A stretch of DNA of 17,662 bases from an uncultured Chryseolinea sp. (GCA_946478915.1 CAMLER010000020.1:1-17662), one strand, 5' to 3'. Numbered from the stretch's first letter, positions 1 through 8,075 are shown. Notes: generated by a model not told the origin, from the sequence alone. Numbers and translations: made by a program.

Positions 1-970
1 ATACAAATAACCCTGATTGCCTGTTAGAAAATGTACAGCCTAACCGTTCCAGTAATGAACATGCAATCTTTTTTCTGGCACTATAAAGTTTATTCAGGTT
101 TGTGAACCATTCTCCACCACTGGACAACGCTTCCACTGCTGCATGTTGCAGACCGAGAAACATACCGGAGTCCATATTGCTTTTTACCTTCAACACTGAA
201 TCGATGTATTCTTTCCGGCCGGCAACCCATCCTATACGCCAACCGGCCATGTTGTGTGACTTGCTGAGCGAGTTTAATTCCAATGCTACCTCATCGGCTC
301 CTTCCACGGATAGAAGGCTGAGAGGCTCATCGTTCAGGATCAGACTGTATGGATTATCATTGACGATAAGAAACTGATTTTCGCGTGCAAGGTCGACCAG
401 GTCCTTAAGCTCTTTTGCGGAAGCGGTACGACCCGTGGGCATATGAGGGAAGTTTACCCACATTAGTTTAACTTTTGAAAGATCGCTCTTTCGAAGCGCC
501 TCAATATCGATTCCCCAATCGGAATCTTCCTGCAGCGTATAGGGCCTTAGTTTTGCCCCCACAAGGTTTGCAACCGAAGAATATGTAGGATATCCAGGAT
601 TAGGTATAAGAACCTCTTCGCCTTCGTTTACGAACGCCATGGTTATATGCATGATACCTTCCTTGGAACCCATTAAGGGAAGAATCATGGACTCAGGATC
701 CAGATCTACGCCGTAAACGCTTTGATAAAATGAAGCAATGCTCTTGCGGAGTTGCGGAATACCTTTGTAATTCTGGTAGCCGTGATTCGCCGGATTTTTT
801 GCCGAAGAAATTAAAGCATCAACAGTAAAAGATGAGGGTGCCTGATCAGGACTACCGATGCCGAGATTTATTACCCTAAGCTCAGGAGAATCCAGGCTGC
901 GCACTTCAGCCAGCTTCCTGCTGAAGTAGTACTCTTCGACATTTGAGATTCTCTTTGCTGTGCTTATCAT
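1..970 (-). CDS. Class I/II pyridoxal-phosphate aminotransferase, C-terminus cut by window edge
   Basis: The ATG at 970-968 opens a frame of 323 codons that runs off the left edge; the family is usually about 380-400 residues, so roughly 60-70 are missing. Fold type I aminotransferase landmarks are visible: NLGIGSPD near residue 35, GYQNYKGIPQLR (64-75), NPGYPTY (124-130), NDNPY (204-208) and the Schiff-base lysine K237 in SLSKSHNMAGWRIGW. It starts 19 bp after the prephenate dehydratase stop on the same strand, so it is probably the second gene of that operon, and a role as aromatic (phenylpyruvate or prephenate) aminotransferase is inferred from this. One oddity is that the usual NPTG motif reads HMPTG (176-180), with Met177 at the place of the Asn that contacts the PLP ring oxygen. 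The aminotransferase fold is certain; the substrate is not, and aspartate or LL-diaminopimelate aminotransferase-like activity is possible. Confidence 0.88.
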   Translation of the reverse strand, partial: MISTAKRISNVEEYYFSRKLAEVRSLDSPELRVINLGIGSPDQAPSSFTVDALISSAKNPANHGYQNYKGIPQLRKSIASFYQSVYGVDLDPESMILPLMGSKEGIMHITMAFVNEGEEVLIPNPGYPTYSSVANLVGAKLRPYTLQEDSDWGIDIEALRKSDLSKVKLMWVNFPHMPTGRTASAKELKDLVDLARENQFLIVNDNPYSLILNDEPLSLLSVEGADEVALELNSLSKSHNMAGWRIGWVAGRKEYIDSVLKVKSNMDSGMFLGLQHAAVEALSSGGEWFTNLNKLYSARKKIACSLLERLGCTFSNRQSGLFV

Positions 971-989
971 ATCAATCTGACTATCCGTT

Positions 990-1832
990 TTATTTGTATT
1001 CGATTTTTGCTTTTTTATACTCCCCTAACACGTTCAAATTCTTTACCTGCCTTAAGACTTGATGCATTGCGTCATCGTAGTTTTTTCTTTTCCGCCATTC
1101 CACGTCGATATGAATTGAATACTCGCTGGGTTTACCAATAATCGGGATTGACTGAATCTTGGTCAGGTTAATGCTGTGATTTTTAAAAGTCATCAGCGCC
1201 TCAGCAAGACTTCCTACTTCATTTGCAACTTCGAAACACAATGAAGCTTTATTTGATTCAGCCTTACCGTTGCTTCGTTTTGTCAATATCAAAAACCTCG
1301 TAAAATTCTTTTTGTGGGTCTCGATGCGCTTGTCTAGAATCTCCAATCCAAATCTTTTCGCTGCATGCTCATTTGCAATTGCTGCCGTATCCTTCAGTTT
1401 CAATTCATTAACGCGTTTAGCCGAGAGCGCTGTATCATCGCTTTCCCGAATTGCTACATCCTTCAGCGACTGTAAATATTCTGCGCATTGGCGTATAGCC
1501 ATCGGATGTGACTCGATGGATTTGATTTCACTCAATTTCACTCCGGGAAGAGCCAATAAGTGCATATGAATGGGTAGGTACAACTCCCCCACTATACTAA
1601 AATGGTACTCCTGCAAAAGAAAGTAGTTCGGTAAAATGCTGCCTGCAATCGAGTTTTCGATGGCCATAACAGCATAATCCGCTTTGGAATTTTTCAAGTT
1701 TTCGCACAGTTCATGAAAAGTAAGGCATTCAATGGTGTCGAGTGGCTCGTCAAAATAGGATAGAGCCGCTACTTCATGGAAGCTTGTAGCGATACCTTGA
1801 ATTGCAACTCTTAACTTCTTCTTCTTAGCCAT
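990..1832 (-). CDS. pheA: Prephenate dehydratase with C-terminal ACT domain
   Basis: This enzyme converts prephenate to phenylpyruvate in phenylalanine synthesis, in the cytoplasm. The 280-residue protein has a periplasmic-binding-protein-like catalytic part (about 7-185) with AIENSIAGS (58-65), the ESHP motif (107-110) and the catalytic Thr-Arg-Phe at 178-180, then an ACT domain (about 198-275) with GSLAEAL. The Phe-binding ESRP motif of proteobacterial ACT domains reads QSIP (227-230), so feedback by Phe may differ. There is no chorismate mutase domain. I chose the ATG at 1832: a longer frame exists to a TTG at 1883, but that codon lies in the U-tract of the attenuator terminator and the extra residues do not resemble the family. 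GAGGG lies 7 nt before the ATG. The gene is first in an operon with the aminotransferase and is very probably controlled by the leader at 1882-2014. Confidence 0.95.
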   Translation of the reverse strand: MAKKKKLRVAIQGIATSFHEVAALSYFDEPLDTIECLTFHELCENLKNSKADYAVMAIENSIAGSILPNYFLLQEYHFSIVGELYLPIHMHLLALPGVKLSEIKSIESHPMAIRQCAEYLQSLKDVAIRESDDTALSAKRVNELKLKDTAAIANEHAAKRFGLEILDKRIETHKKNFTRFLILTKRSNGKAESNKASLCFEVANEVGSLAEALMTFKNHSINLTKIQSIPIIGKPSEYSIHIDVEWRKRKNYDDAMHQVLRQVKNLNVLGEYKKAKIEYK

Positions 1833-1881
1833 AAATTTACCCTCGTCAAAGAGCGACTTTATAGTCCTGCCATTTTTAACC

Positions 1882-1908
1882 AAAAAAAAAGTCCCGGTTT
1901 ACCGGGAC
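1882..1908 (-). terminator. Intrinsic terminator of the Phe/Tyr attenuator
   Basis: Read on the minus strand: GTCCCGG, loop TAAA, CCGGGAC, then nine T. The stem is 7 perfect, GC-rich base pairs, immediately followed by the U-tract. It lies 50 bp before the dehydratase ATG and after the leader-peptide stop, so it would end transcription before the operon. Confidence 0.93.
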
Positions 1909-1972
1909 CTTCTGAGTTTTTCGTTATCGTCAATCTAACAACACAATACTCTTAGAGTCCCGCCGGGGCACT
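1902..1972 (-). promoter_or_regulatory. Competing hairpins (pause hairpin and antiterminator) of the attenuator
   Basis: On the minus strand the end of the leader ORF reads AGTGCCCCGGCGGGACT (1972-1956). It can fold on itself: AGT/ACT and CCC/GGG around CGGC, with one bulged G. The second half (1962-1957, CGGGAC) can instead pair with GTCCCG (1908-1903), which is the 5' arm of the terminator, and TCT (1956-1954) can add three pairs with AGA (1913-1911). The two pairings exclude each other. A ribosome stalled on the aromatic codons would cover the first arm and free the antiterminator. A ribosome reaching the stop codon at 1954-1952 would cover CGGGACTC and let the terminator form. This is the classic trp/phe-type layout; the mechanism is inferred from the sequence. 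Confidence 0.8.
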
Positions 1973-2014
1973 AAAAAAGTAATAAAAGTAAAAGAATGTG
2001 TTGTGAGACATCAT
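1952..2014 (-). CDS. Phe/Tyr-rich leader peptide of the attenuator
   Basis: A 20-codon ORF reads MMSHNT, then FFYFYYFF, then SAPAGL and stop TAA. Eight consecutive aromatic codons (five Phe, three Tyr, 1973-1996) lie just before the first arm of the pause hairpin. It begins 18 nt after a good -7 promoter motif and ends 44 nt before the terminator stem. There is no tryptophan codon, so the signal would be charged tRNA-Phe and tRNA-Tyr. The peptide itself probably has no function beyond its translation. Two adjacent ATG codons (2014 and 2011) could serve as the start. It resembles pheA-type leader peptides of enterobacteria in logic, not in sequence. Confidence 0.9.
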   Translation of the reverse strand: MMSHNTFFYFYYFFSAPAGL

Positions 2015-2031
2015 TTCTGTTCTTGATGGCC

Positions 2032-2063
2032 CAAAGATAAATTTTTTTTCTCCGCAGTTGCAA
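2032..2063 (-). promoter_or_regulatory. Promoter of the pheA operon leader
   Basis: On the minus strand there is a perfect Bacteroidota -7 element TATCTTTG (2039-2032) with TTG (2063-2061) 21 bp upstream as the -33 element. Transcription would start near 2024-2026, giving a very short stretch before the leader-peptide ATG. Confidence 0.75.
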
Positions 2064-2120
2064 GTACCCCACCAATCTTTAAGTAAATATTTTTAAAACT
2101 AATGGTTGTTAGGTGATATA

Positions 2121-2230
2121 AAGGTAATCGAGTGATCGGGTGATCAGGTGCGCTCGAGCAAAGTTCGCACGATACTAAATCGGGCGCACACCCGAGTCCC
2201 ACACACTCGATTAACGGATAACGGATAACG
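2121..2230. repeat. Dispersed intergenic repeat, copy 1 (hairpin core with flanking GTnATCG / GATnAACG arrays)
   Basis: The left side has an 8-bp period (GTAATCGA at 2124-2131, GTGATCGG at 2132-2139, GTGATCAG at 2140-2147). The core can form a hairpin of GCGCTCGA (2150-2157) with TCGGGCGC (2180-2187), eight pairs with one G-U. Then come GCGCACACCC (2184-2193) and a right array CGATTAACG, GATAACG, GATAACG (2208-2230), roughly the inverse of the left array. The same order recurs at 12779-12905. It lies between the divergent pheA leader promoter and the lipoprotein gene, upstream of both. Confidence 0.75.
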
Positions 2231-2275
2231 TTCCCCCGAAACCGTTACCTTTACTTATCAAACTAATTACCGAAT

Positions 2276-2698
2276 ATGAGACCACTATTTTTCGTCCTGA
2301 TACTTCTGGGGTGCAGCAGCAAAAATGACAACGGACAGGATAGTCAAAATAGTAATAGTAGCGGAAACCAGGCGCTTTATGACGAAGTGATGAAAGTTCA
2401 TGATGAAGTTATGCCCAAAATGAACGACATCTATAAGCTGAAAGAAGACTTGAAAAAGGAGATTGCCAATGCTCCAGATATTGTAGAAGAGAAGCGAAAA
2501 GAGATAGAATCTGCAATTCTGCAACTGGATGCCGCAAGTGAATCTATGATGGATTGGATGCGAAATTTTGATCCTTTGCCGGATAGTTCGGGTGAAGAGA
2601 AAGCGCGGCAATACCTGGAAGAACAGAAGGTAAAAGTGGACAAGGTGAAAGAAACCATGCTCCAGGCAATAGAGAACGCGAAAGAACTGAACCAATAG
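2276..2698 (+). CDS. Small lipoprotein with charged helical domain, function unknown
   Basis: The 140-residue product has a short signal peptide ending in a lipobox (LILLGC, Cys13), then a Ser/Asn/Gln-rich linker to about residue 32, then an acidic and lysine-rich, predicted helical or coiled-coil region to the end. It should be lipid-anchored, probably facing the periplasm. Proteins of this shape in Bacteroidota are often labelled 'viral A-type inclusion protein', a label without functional meaning. A possible -7 element TACCTTTA (2246-2253; consensus TAnnTTTG, last base off) lies 23 nt before the ATG. The next gene starts 84 bp downstream on the same strand. I do not recognise a function. 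Confidence 0.8.
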   Translation: MRPLFFVLILLGCSSKNDNGQDSQNSNSSGNQALYDEVMKVHDEVMPKMNDIYKLKEDLKKEIANAPDIVEEKRKEIESAILQLDAASESMMDWMRNFDPLPDSSGEEKARQYLEEQKVKVDKVKETMLQAIENAKELNQ

Positions 2699-2782
2699 GA
2701 TGGCGCTTTTTTTTGCTGCCGTTGTATGTATTGGCGTTGATCCGGCGTTCTGATTTAGGTAGCACGTTATCAAGACAGTGAT

Positions 2783-5581
2783 ATGGCAGGACTGAATTGG
2801 CGTGAAAAACTTATAACTGTTTTATGCCTTATGTGTCTGGCGCAGGTTGCGTTCGCCAGCCATATGATCGCTGTTGAAATTCGCGCCAGACCTATCGACT
2901 GCACGACGCGCAGGTATGAAATAACACTCATAGGATACGTCAACACGAGCTCCACCGCATTATTCGGAGGCGAACTGGATAGCCTTTCGTTTGGCGACGG
3001 GCAATCTATAAGGGTATCGGAACAGCTACCAGTCGTTATTGATCCAGTGTTGAATATTGGGCGTGTAGAATATGTTATTGTTCACACCTACGCAACCCAC
3101 GGACGGTATATACTTTCCTATCGAGAACATGCTAGGAACGACGGCATTTTGAACATGGATAATTCGGCGTTTACTACTTTTTATACCGAATCAGCTATAA
3201 CAATTGCCGCAGGAAATTGTGATTCATCCCCATTTCTCACCGTGCCGCCGATTGATCGCGCGTGTCGCGGTATTGCCTATTATCATAATGCCGGTGCCAT
3301 TGATCCGGACGACGATAGCATATCGTTCTCATTAGTAACGCCGCGAAGCAGTCGAAATGCAGAAGTCGTCAATTACTCAAATCCTAATGATCGCAAGTTT
3401 TATGATGTATTGGGCATTGGCTACAATCAAGGAAATGAAAACAAGAACGGCGCGCCAACTTTTTTTATCGATCCGGTGAATGGCACACTCAGTTGGGATG
3501 CTCCAGGCGTAACAGGTGAATATGCGCTGGCCATCAAGATAACCGGATGGAGATACAATTTAAAAGACAGTACCTGGGTAGAATCAGGGTTCTGCATCCG
3601 TGATATGCAAGTGAAGGTGGAGGACTGCAACAACCAAAAGCCCGCATTAGTTGTGCCTGAGGAGTTGTGCGTATTTGCGGGAGAAACCGTTGAGTTTACT
3701 GTACCTGGATCAGATCCCGACGGTCATCCTGTAGTCATAGAAGCATTCTCTGATATCTTCACGTTGGCTGAAAATCCGGGAATTATTCTGCCGGAAGGTG
3801 GACCGCCGCAATCAACACTTGCGCCATTTGATACTGCAAAATTACAATTCCGCTGGATTACTTCGTGCGCTAATATTAAGGGTCAAGTCTATAAGGTCGT
3901 ATTTAAAATCACGGATAGTCCACCCGCAGGTCCCCGGCTCGCCAGATTCGAAACAGTTTCTATAAGAGTTATTGCGCCACCGCCTGACTTTGAAACGGTT
4001 TCTATAAATCCTGTTGAGAAGAGCGCGACACTAACCTGGGAAAATTATCCGTGCAATAACGTGTCCGCAATACAAGTGTGGAGACGAGTATCACAATATT
4101 CCTACGAACAGCCCGAATGCAACATTGGTATGCCATACTATTTGAGGTATGAATTGATGGCAACACTCCCTGGTGATTCTTATACCTATGAGGATTCGGA
4201 TCTGGCGATTGGTGCTCAGTATTGCTATCGATTGGTTGCTCTGGTTGGAGACGATAACATTCCAAGCAGGATTTCGATTGATACCTGTTTTATACCAAGA
4301 CCGGCTGAGGCCCCGGTTATTACCAGCGTTTCCATATTAAAAACAGCCGACGCGGATGGGAGAGTTGAAGTGAAATGGACACCACCTTTTGATATAGATA
4401 AAACGCAATATCCTCCACCCTATCAATATCACGTTTACCGATCCAATCTAGACGGTTCGCTTGAAAAACTCACTACATTACTTCAGGCTGACACAGTGTA
4501 TTCTCATTTAGTAAACACTGTCGACGACCCCTTATCCTATCGTGTTGAGCTCTATGTACCAGCTATTACATTAGAAGCTGTGGATACCTCATCGGCGGCG
4601 GGATCTGTGTTTCTGAAAGCAGAAGCGTTACCAGGTAGAATTGCTTTGCACTGGGAAGCAAAGACACCGTGGTACAACTATAGTTATAATCATCCCTACC
4701 ATTTAATCTACCGCGGCGAACTAAGTGCCGACGGACCCTTCATTTTAATCGACAGTGTCAACGTCACTGAAAGTGGATTTAACTTTTTCGACATCGGCAA
4801 ATTCCAGAGCGAACCCCTGATTGAAGGTAAAACTTATTACTACAAAGTTTTGACCCGCGGCTCGTATGGGAATCCAAAAATTCGCGAGCCGCTTGAAAAC
4901 TTCTCACAAGTCGTAGTTATAACAGCACAGGATGATTCGCCGCCGTGTACCCCTATCGTTAAACTAACACCTTCCGATTGCTCTAACCTGGATTGTTCAG
5001 TAGATACATATTTCAATCATATTACATGGTCCTTTGAAAATGAAAATTGCCTGGAAGAAGGACTTGAGTATCGGGTCTTCGTTTCCGATAGTGAAGAAGG
5101 ACCATTTGAAACACTGACCACGGAGACCCGGAACGTGTTTCAGCATAACAACCTTAGCTCGTTGGCGAAATGCTATCGCGTGGCAGCAGTCGATCCCGCC
5201 GGAAACGTAAGTCAGCTAAGCGAAATAATTTGTAACGACAATTGCCCTTATTTTGAACTTCCCAATGTGTTTACCCCAGGAGCGTCGGATAATTTCAATG
5301 ATACATTTTTGGCATTTGGACCAGATGATGGTTCTGGTATATGCTCGCGATTTGTAAAGCACGTTGAACTTACCGTCTATAACCGTTGGGGCGAACAGGT
5401 GTACACTATTTCGACGGCAGACCTAAACAATAATATACTTTGGGACGGCTCACTTGATTCAGGGAAGGAAGCCGAGTCCGGGATTTATTATTACAATGCC
5501 AGCGTGACATTCGACGTTCGCGACCCTTCCCGACAAAACAAACAATATAAGGGTTGGATACATCTCATCAGGAATCGCTAG
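2783..5581 (+). CDS. Secreted multidomain surface protein with gliding-associated (T9SS type B) C-terminal domain
   Basis: The 932-residue protein has an N-terminal signal peptide (cleavage likely after AFA, residue 25), followed by SHMIAVE, similar to the ASHIVGGE-like start of many large Cytophagales surface proteins. Residues about 26-400 include Ig-like or cadherin-like beta segments with acidic, calcium-binding-like motifs (IDPDDDSISF near 173). Residues about 400-815 hold several fibronectin-III-like repeats (patterns such as YCYRLVAL and CYRVAAVDPAGNVS). From 823 to the end is the gliding-motility-associated C-terminal domain: LPNVFTPGASDNFNDTF, the LTVYNRWGEQVY core and SGIYYY. In known members this domain directs export through the type IX secretion system and attachment at the cell surface. 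Many paired cysteines fit an extracellular location. The ligand is unknown, with adhesion a plausible role. Ends 52 bp before gcvT. Confidence 0.88.
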   Translation: MAGLNWREKLITVLCLMCLAQVAFASHMIAVEIRARPIDCTTRRYEITLIGYVNTSSTALFGGELDSLSFGDGQSIRVSEQLPVVIDPVLNIGRVEYVIVHTYATHGRYILSYREHARNDGILNMDNSAFTTFYTESAITIAAGNCDSSPFLTVPPIDRACRGIAYYHNAGAIDPDDDSISFSLVTPRSSRNAEVVNYSNPNDRKFYDVLGIGYNQGNENKNGAPTFFIDPVNGTLSWDAPGVTGEYALAIKITGWRYNLKDSTWVESGFCIRDMQVKVEDCNNQKPALVVPEELCVFAGETVEFTVPGSDPDGHPVVIEAFSDIFTLAENPGIILPEGGPPQSTLAPFDTAKLQFRWITSCANIKGQVYKVVFKITDSPPAGPRLARFETVSIRVIAPPPDFETVSINPVEKSATLTWENYPCNNVSAIQVWRRVSQYSYEQPECNIGMPYYLRYELMATLPGDSYTYEDSDLAIGAQYCYRLVALVGDDNIPSRISIDTCFIPRPAEAPVITSVSILKTADADGRVEVKWTPPFDIDKTQYPPPYQYHVYRSNLDGSLEKLTTLLQADTVYSHLVNTVDDPLSYRVELYVPAITLEAVDTSSAAGSVFLKAEALPGRIALHWEAKTPWYNYSYNHPYHLIYRGELSADGPFILIDSVNVTESGFNFFDIGKFQSEPLIEGKTYYYKVLTRGSYGNPKIREPLENFSQVVVITAQDDSPPCTPIVKLTPSDCSNLDCSVDTYFNHITWSFENENCLEEGLEYRVFVSDSEEGPFETLTTETRNVFQHNNLSSLAKCYRVAAVDPAGNVSQLSEIICNDNCPYFELPNVFTPGASDNFNDTFLAFGPDDGSGICSRFVKHVELTVYNRWGEQVYTISTADLNNNILWDGSLDSGKEAESGIYYYNASVTFDVRDPSRQNKQYKGWIHLIRNR

Positions 5582-5606
5582 TATCCAGTCATTTTGGGAA
5601 ATAGTT

Positions 5607-5614
5607 TACCTTTG
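5607..5614 (+). promoter_or_regulatory. -7 promoter element before gcvT
   Basis: TACCTTTG matches the Bacteroidota -7 consensus TAnnTTTG exactly and lies 18 nt before the gcvT ATG at 5633. I see no clear TTG 19-21 bp upstream, so the -33 half is weak or absent. It suggests that gcvT, the TPR gene and comB are transcribed together from here. Confidence 0.6.
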
Positions 5615-5632
5615 TGCCTTCAAAATCATATC

Positions 5633-6715
5633 ATGGATTTAAAGCTTGTTCCTCTTAACGATTTACACTCAAAACTCGGCGCCAGAATGGTTCCGTTTGC
5701 GGGCTATAATATGCCTGTTCGCTATTCCTCAGATATTGAAGAGCATATGACCGTGCGCAAAGGTGTGGGCGTATTTGATGTCTCCCATATGGGAGAGTTT
5801 TTGATTCAGGGTCCGGAGGCGCTGGATCTCATTCAGCGGGTTACGTCAAATGACGCTTCGAAACTTGCCGATGGTCAGGCACAATACTCCTGTCTCCCCA
5901 ATGAAACGGGTGGAATCATTGACGATTTGCTTGTGTATAAGTTCAGGGATGCTGAATACATGTTGGTTGTGAATGCATCCAACATTGAAAAGGACTGGAA
6001 TTGGATCAGCAAATTCAATACGAAGGGAGCTGTCATGAAAAATATATCGGATGACACGTGCCTTTTTGCTGTACAGGGTCCAAAGGCTGTTACCGTACTT
6101 CAGAAGTTAACAGCGATCGACCTCAGCTCTATCAAATACTATCATTTTTCCAAAGGGGAATTTGCAGGAGTAAGGGGTGTACTCCTCTCCAACACCGGCT
6201 ATACAGGTGCGGGTGGATTTGAGATTTACGCGGATAAACAGAACGCTGAGACTATTTGGAACGCGATTTTCACTGCAGGAAAAGAGTTTGACATCAAACC
6301 GATCGGTTTGGGTGCACGCGATACCCTTAGGTTAGAGATGGGCTTTTGCCTTTATGGAAACGATATCGACGACACAACGTCTCCCCTGGAGGGAGGCCTT
6401 GGATGGATCACGAAATTTTCCAAGCCGTTTACAAATTCAGCGGCACTGAAGCGCCAGAAGGAAGAGGGAATCAAACGAAAGCTTGTAGGCTTTAAAATGG
6501 TCGACAAAGGTATCCCCCGACATGATTATGCAATTAAGGCTTCTAACGGTAACGTTATTGGTAAAGTGACTTCGGGAACGATGTCGCCGGTGTTGGGTAT
6601 TGGCGTGGGATTGGGATATGTAAGTATAGACAAGAGTGAACCCGGCAGTGAAATTTTTATCGATGTCCGCGGACGTTCGCTGAAGGCTGAAGTTTCGAAA
6701 TTACCTTTTATTTGA
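5633..6715 (+). CDS. gcvT: Glycine cleavage system T protein (aminomethyltransferase)
   Basis: It transfers the methylene group of the H-protein-bound aminomethyl intermediate to tetrahydrofolate and releases ammonia. The 360-residue length is normal for the family. Seen in the sequence: [19 protein letters not shown] near the N-terminus, the [10 protein letters not shown] segment (46-55), [10 protein letters not shown] (93-102) containing the conserved catalytic Asp, LFAVQGP (144-150), [25 protein letters not shown], and [10 protein letters not shown] chose the ATG at 5633 because the longer frame to 5594 adds 13 residues that cover the promoter element and do not belong to the family. gcvP and gcvH are not in the window, as is common in Bacteroidota where the gcv genes are scattered. 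Five bases separate it from the TPR gene. Confidence 0.96.
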   Translation: MDLKLVPLNDLHSKLGARMVPFAGYNMPVRYSSDIEEHMTVRKGVGVFDVSHMGEFLIQGPEALDLIQRVTSNDASKLADGQAQYSCLPNETGGIIDDLLVYKFRDAEYMLVVNASNIEKDWNWISKFNTKGAVMKNISDDTCLFAVQGPKAVTVLQKLTAIDLSSIKYYHFSKGEFAGVRGVLLSNTGYTGAGGFEIYADKQNAETIWNAIFTAGKEFDIKPIGLGARDTLRLEMGFCLYGNDIDDTTSPLEGGLGWITKFSKPFTNSAALKRQKEEGIKRKLVGFKMVDKGIPRHDYAIKASNGNVIGKVTSGTMSPVLGIGVGLGYVSIDKSEPGSEIFIDVRGRSLKAEVSKLPFI

Positions 6716-6720
6716 AGTGC

Positions 6721-7356
6721 ATGATCGCGAGGTTCATCCTTGGTTTTACATTTCTGACCACCGCGCTGTTTTCACAGTCAAAGGAAGACGTGGCCCTGAA
6801 CAATCAGGCAGTCGCGCTCATGGATGAGGGGAAATATAAAGAGGCATTGCCATACCTGGATAAGCTGAATGCAAAAGATACCGCCAATTACATATACCGT
6901 TACAACCGAGCGGTTACGCTGTTTAACCTGAAACATTTCAATAGTGCTATTGCAGAGTATCAATATCTGCACAGCCTCATACCGGAGCAAAGCGAATATG
7001 TTTTCCAACTTGGAAATGCATATGAGCATCTTGACAGTAGCAACATTGCCATCTCGTATTATACGAAAGCAATAGAAATTGACCCTGATCACTTTATATA
7101 TTTTTTTAAACGGGGGACACTTTATCTCAAACAGGAAAAATATAAAGAGGCAGTCGCTGACTTTACTGCTTCGATTGAAATAAATCCTAAGCATCACAAC
7201 TCATATCACAATCGTGGTATTGCGTTATATAAGCTTGGTGACGAAACGCAGTCCTGCGAAAATTGGTGTCAGGCAGTGCAACTTGGAAATACGGTTTCCA
7301 AAACTCATCTTAATCAGTTTTGTAACACGGACCAACCCTGTATTTCTGTCAAATGA
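6721..7356 (+). CDS. Exported TPR-repeat protein
   Basis: The 211-residue protein has a hydrophobic signal peptide (residues 1-19, ending ALFSQ) followed by about five tetratricopeptide-like repeats from residue 23 to about 192 (A-N-x-A-V-L-D-E-G-K-Y-K-E-A, GNAYEHLDSSNIAISYYTKA, KRGTLYLKQEKYKEAVADF and NRGIALYKLGDETQSCENW). The last repeat resembles those at the end of many Bacteroidota TPR proteins with a CxxW element. TPR domains bind proteins, so this is probably a periplasmic scaffold; no partner can be named. I start at ATG 6721, five bases after the gcvT stop; a TTG at 6712 would overlap gcvT by three bases. The stop overlaps the start of comB (ATGA). Confidence 0.85.
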   Translation: MIARFILGFTFLTTALFSQSKEDVALNNQAVALMDEGKYKEALPYLDKLNAKDTANYIYRYNRAVTLFNLKHFNSAIAEYQYLHSLIPEQSEYVFQLGNAYEHLDSSNIAISYYTKAIEIDPDHFIYFFKRGTLYLKQEKYKEAVADFTASIEINPKHHNSYHNRGIALYKLGDETQSCENWCQAVQLGNTVSKTHLNQFCNTDQPCISVK

Positions 7357-8054
7357 GAAAGATCGACGTTTGTCTGAGTCCGGACCTGATGCATTTGTAT
7401 AAGACCGACGACCGAACAGTGGTGGTCGTCGACATACTCCGGGCCACGTCGTGTATGACCACTGCGTTTGCCCATGGAGTGAAAAGTATCACGCCTTTTG
7501 CCGCATTGGAAGATTGCCTGTCGATGAAAAGCGAAGGTTACTTCACGTCAGGCGAGCGCGATGGAAAAAAGGTTGAGGGTTTTGACCTTGGCAATTCTCC
7601 CTTTGAATACATGGACCAAAAACTTAAGGGCCAAAGGATTGCATTTACAACCACCAATGGTACACAAGCAATAGCTAAATCTATCGGTGCCAGGGAAATT
7701 ATTATTGGCTCCTTTTTGAATCTCACTGCTTTGGCAAACTATCTGAAGAAAGGGCAGAACGACATCCTTGTGGTCTGCGCCGGGTGGAAAGGCCGGTTCA
7801 ACCTTGAGGATACATTATTCGCCGGTGCACTGATCGAAGCGCTTAACCAAACCGTGATGCTGGAGTGTGATGCGCCACAGGCCTGTATCCACCTTTACAA
7901 AATAGCCAAATCGGACATGATGGAATTCCTTCGTGAAGCTAGTCATATCAAACGCCTGGCAAGCCTCAATATCATTGAAGACATTAGTTTCTGCCTAACG
8001 AAAGATAAATATGACGTTGTCCCCATCATGAAGGATTCGATCATTGCGATCTAA
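7353..8054 (+). CDS. comB: ComB-family 2-phosphosulfolactate phosphatase
   Basis: The family hydrolyses 2-phosphosulfolactate to sulfolactate and phosphate, known from coenzyme M synthesis in methanogens. The 233 residues are of normal length. Family motifs seen are VVVDILRATS (24-33), SGERDGKKVEGFDLGNSP (66-83), TTTNGT (99-104) and CAGWKGRFNLEDTLFAG (142-158). The ATG overlaps the TPR stop by four bases, so translation is likely coupled. A bacterium of this kind does not make coenzyme M; the natural role could lie in sulfolactate or sulfonolipid chemistry, or with another phosphate ester. That role is inference, and no comA or other sulfonate gene is in the window. It ends 21 bp from the convergent MazG-like gene, with no obvious terminator between them. 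Confidence 0.88.
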   Translation: MRKIDVCLSPDLMHLYKTDDRTVVVVDILRATSCMTTAFAHGVKSITPFAALEDCLSMKSEGYFTSGERDGKKVEGFDLGNSPFEYMDQKLKGQRIAFTTTNGTQAIAKSIGAREIIIGSFLNLTALANYLKKGQNDILVVCAGWKGRFNLEDTLFAGALIEALNQTVMLECDAPQACIHLYKIAKSDMMEFLREASHIKRLASLNIIEDISFCLTKDKYDVVPIMKDSIIAI

Positions 8055-8075
8055 CTCACCGCGTCACAGCCATGT

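Noticed and set aside
1833..1883. Longer N-terminus of prephenate dehydratase from a TTG
   Set aside because: The TTG is in the terminator U-tract, and the added 17 residues precede the normal start of the family; ATG 1832 has a GAGGG before it.
2011..2202. 63-codon minus-strand ORF through the repeat and the pheA promoter
   Set aside because: It overlaps repeat copy 1 and the TATCTTTG promoter, and ends in the leader ATG; composition is not protein-like. The short aromatic leader ORF in another frame is the real one.
2285..2773. 162-codon minus-strand ORF opposite the lipoprotein gene
   Set aside because: It is antisense to a gene with a clear signal peptide and lipobox; the sequence is rich in Phe, His and Cys as expected from a shadow frame.
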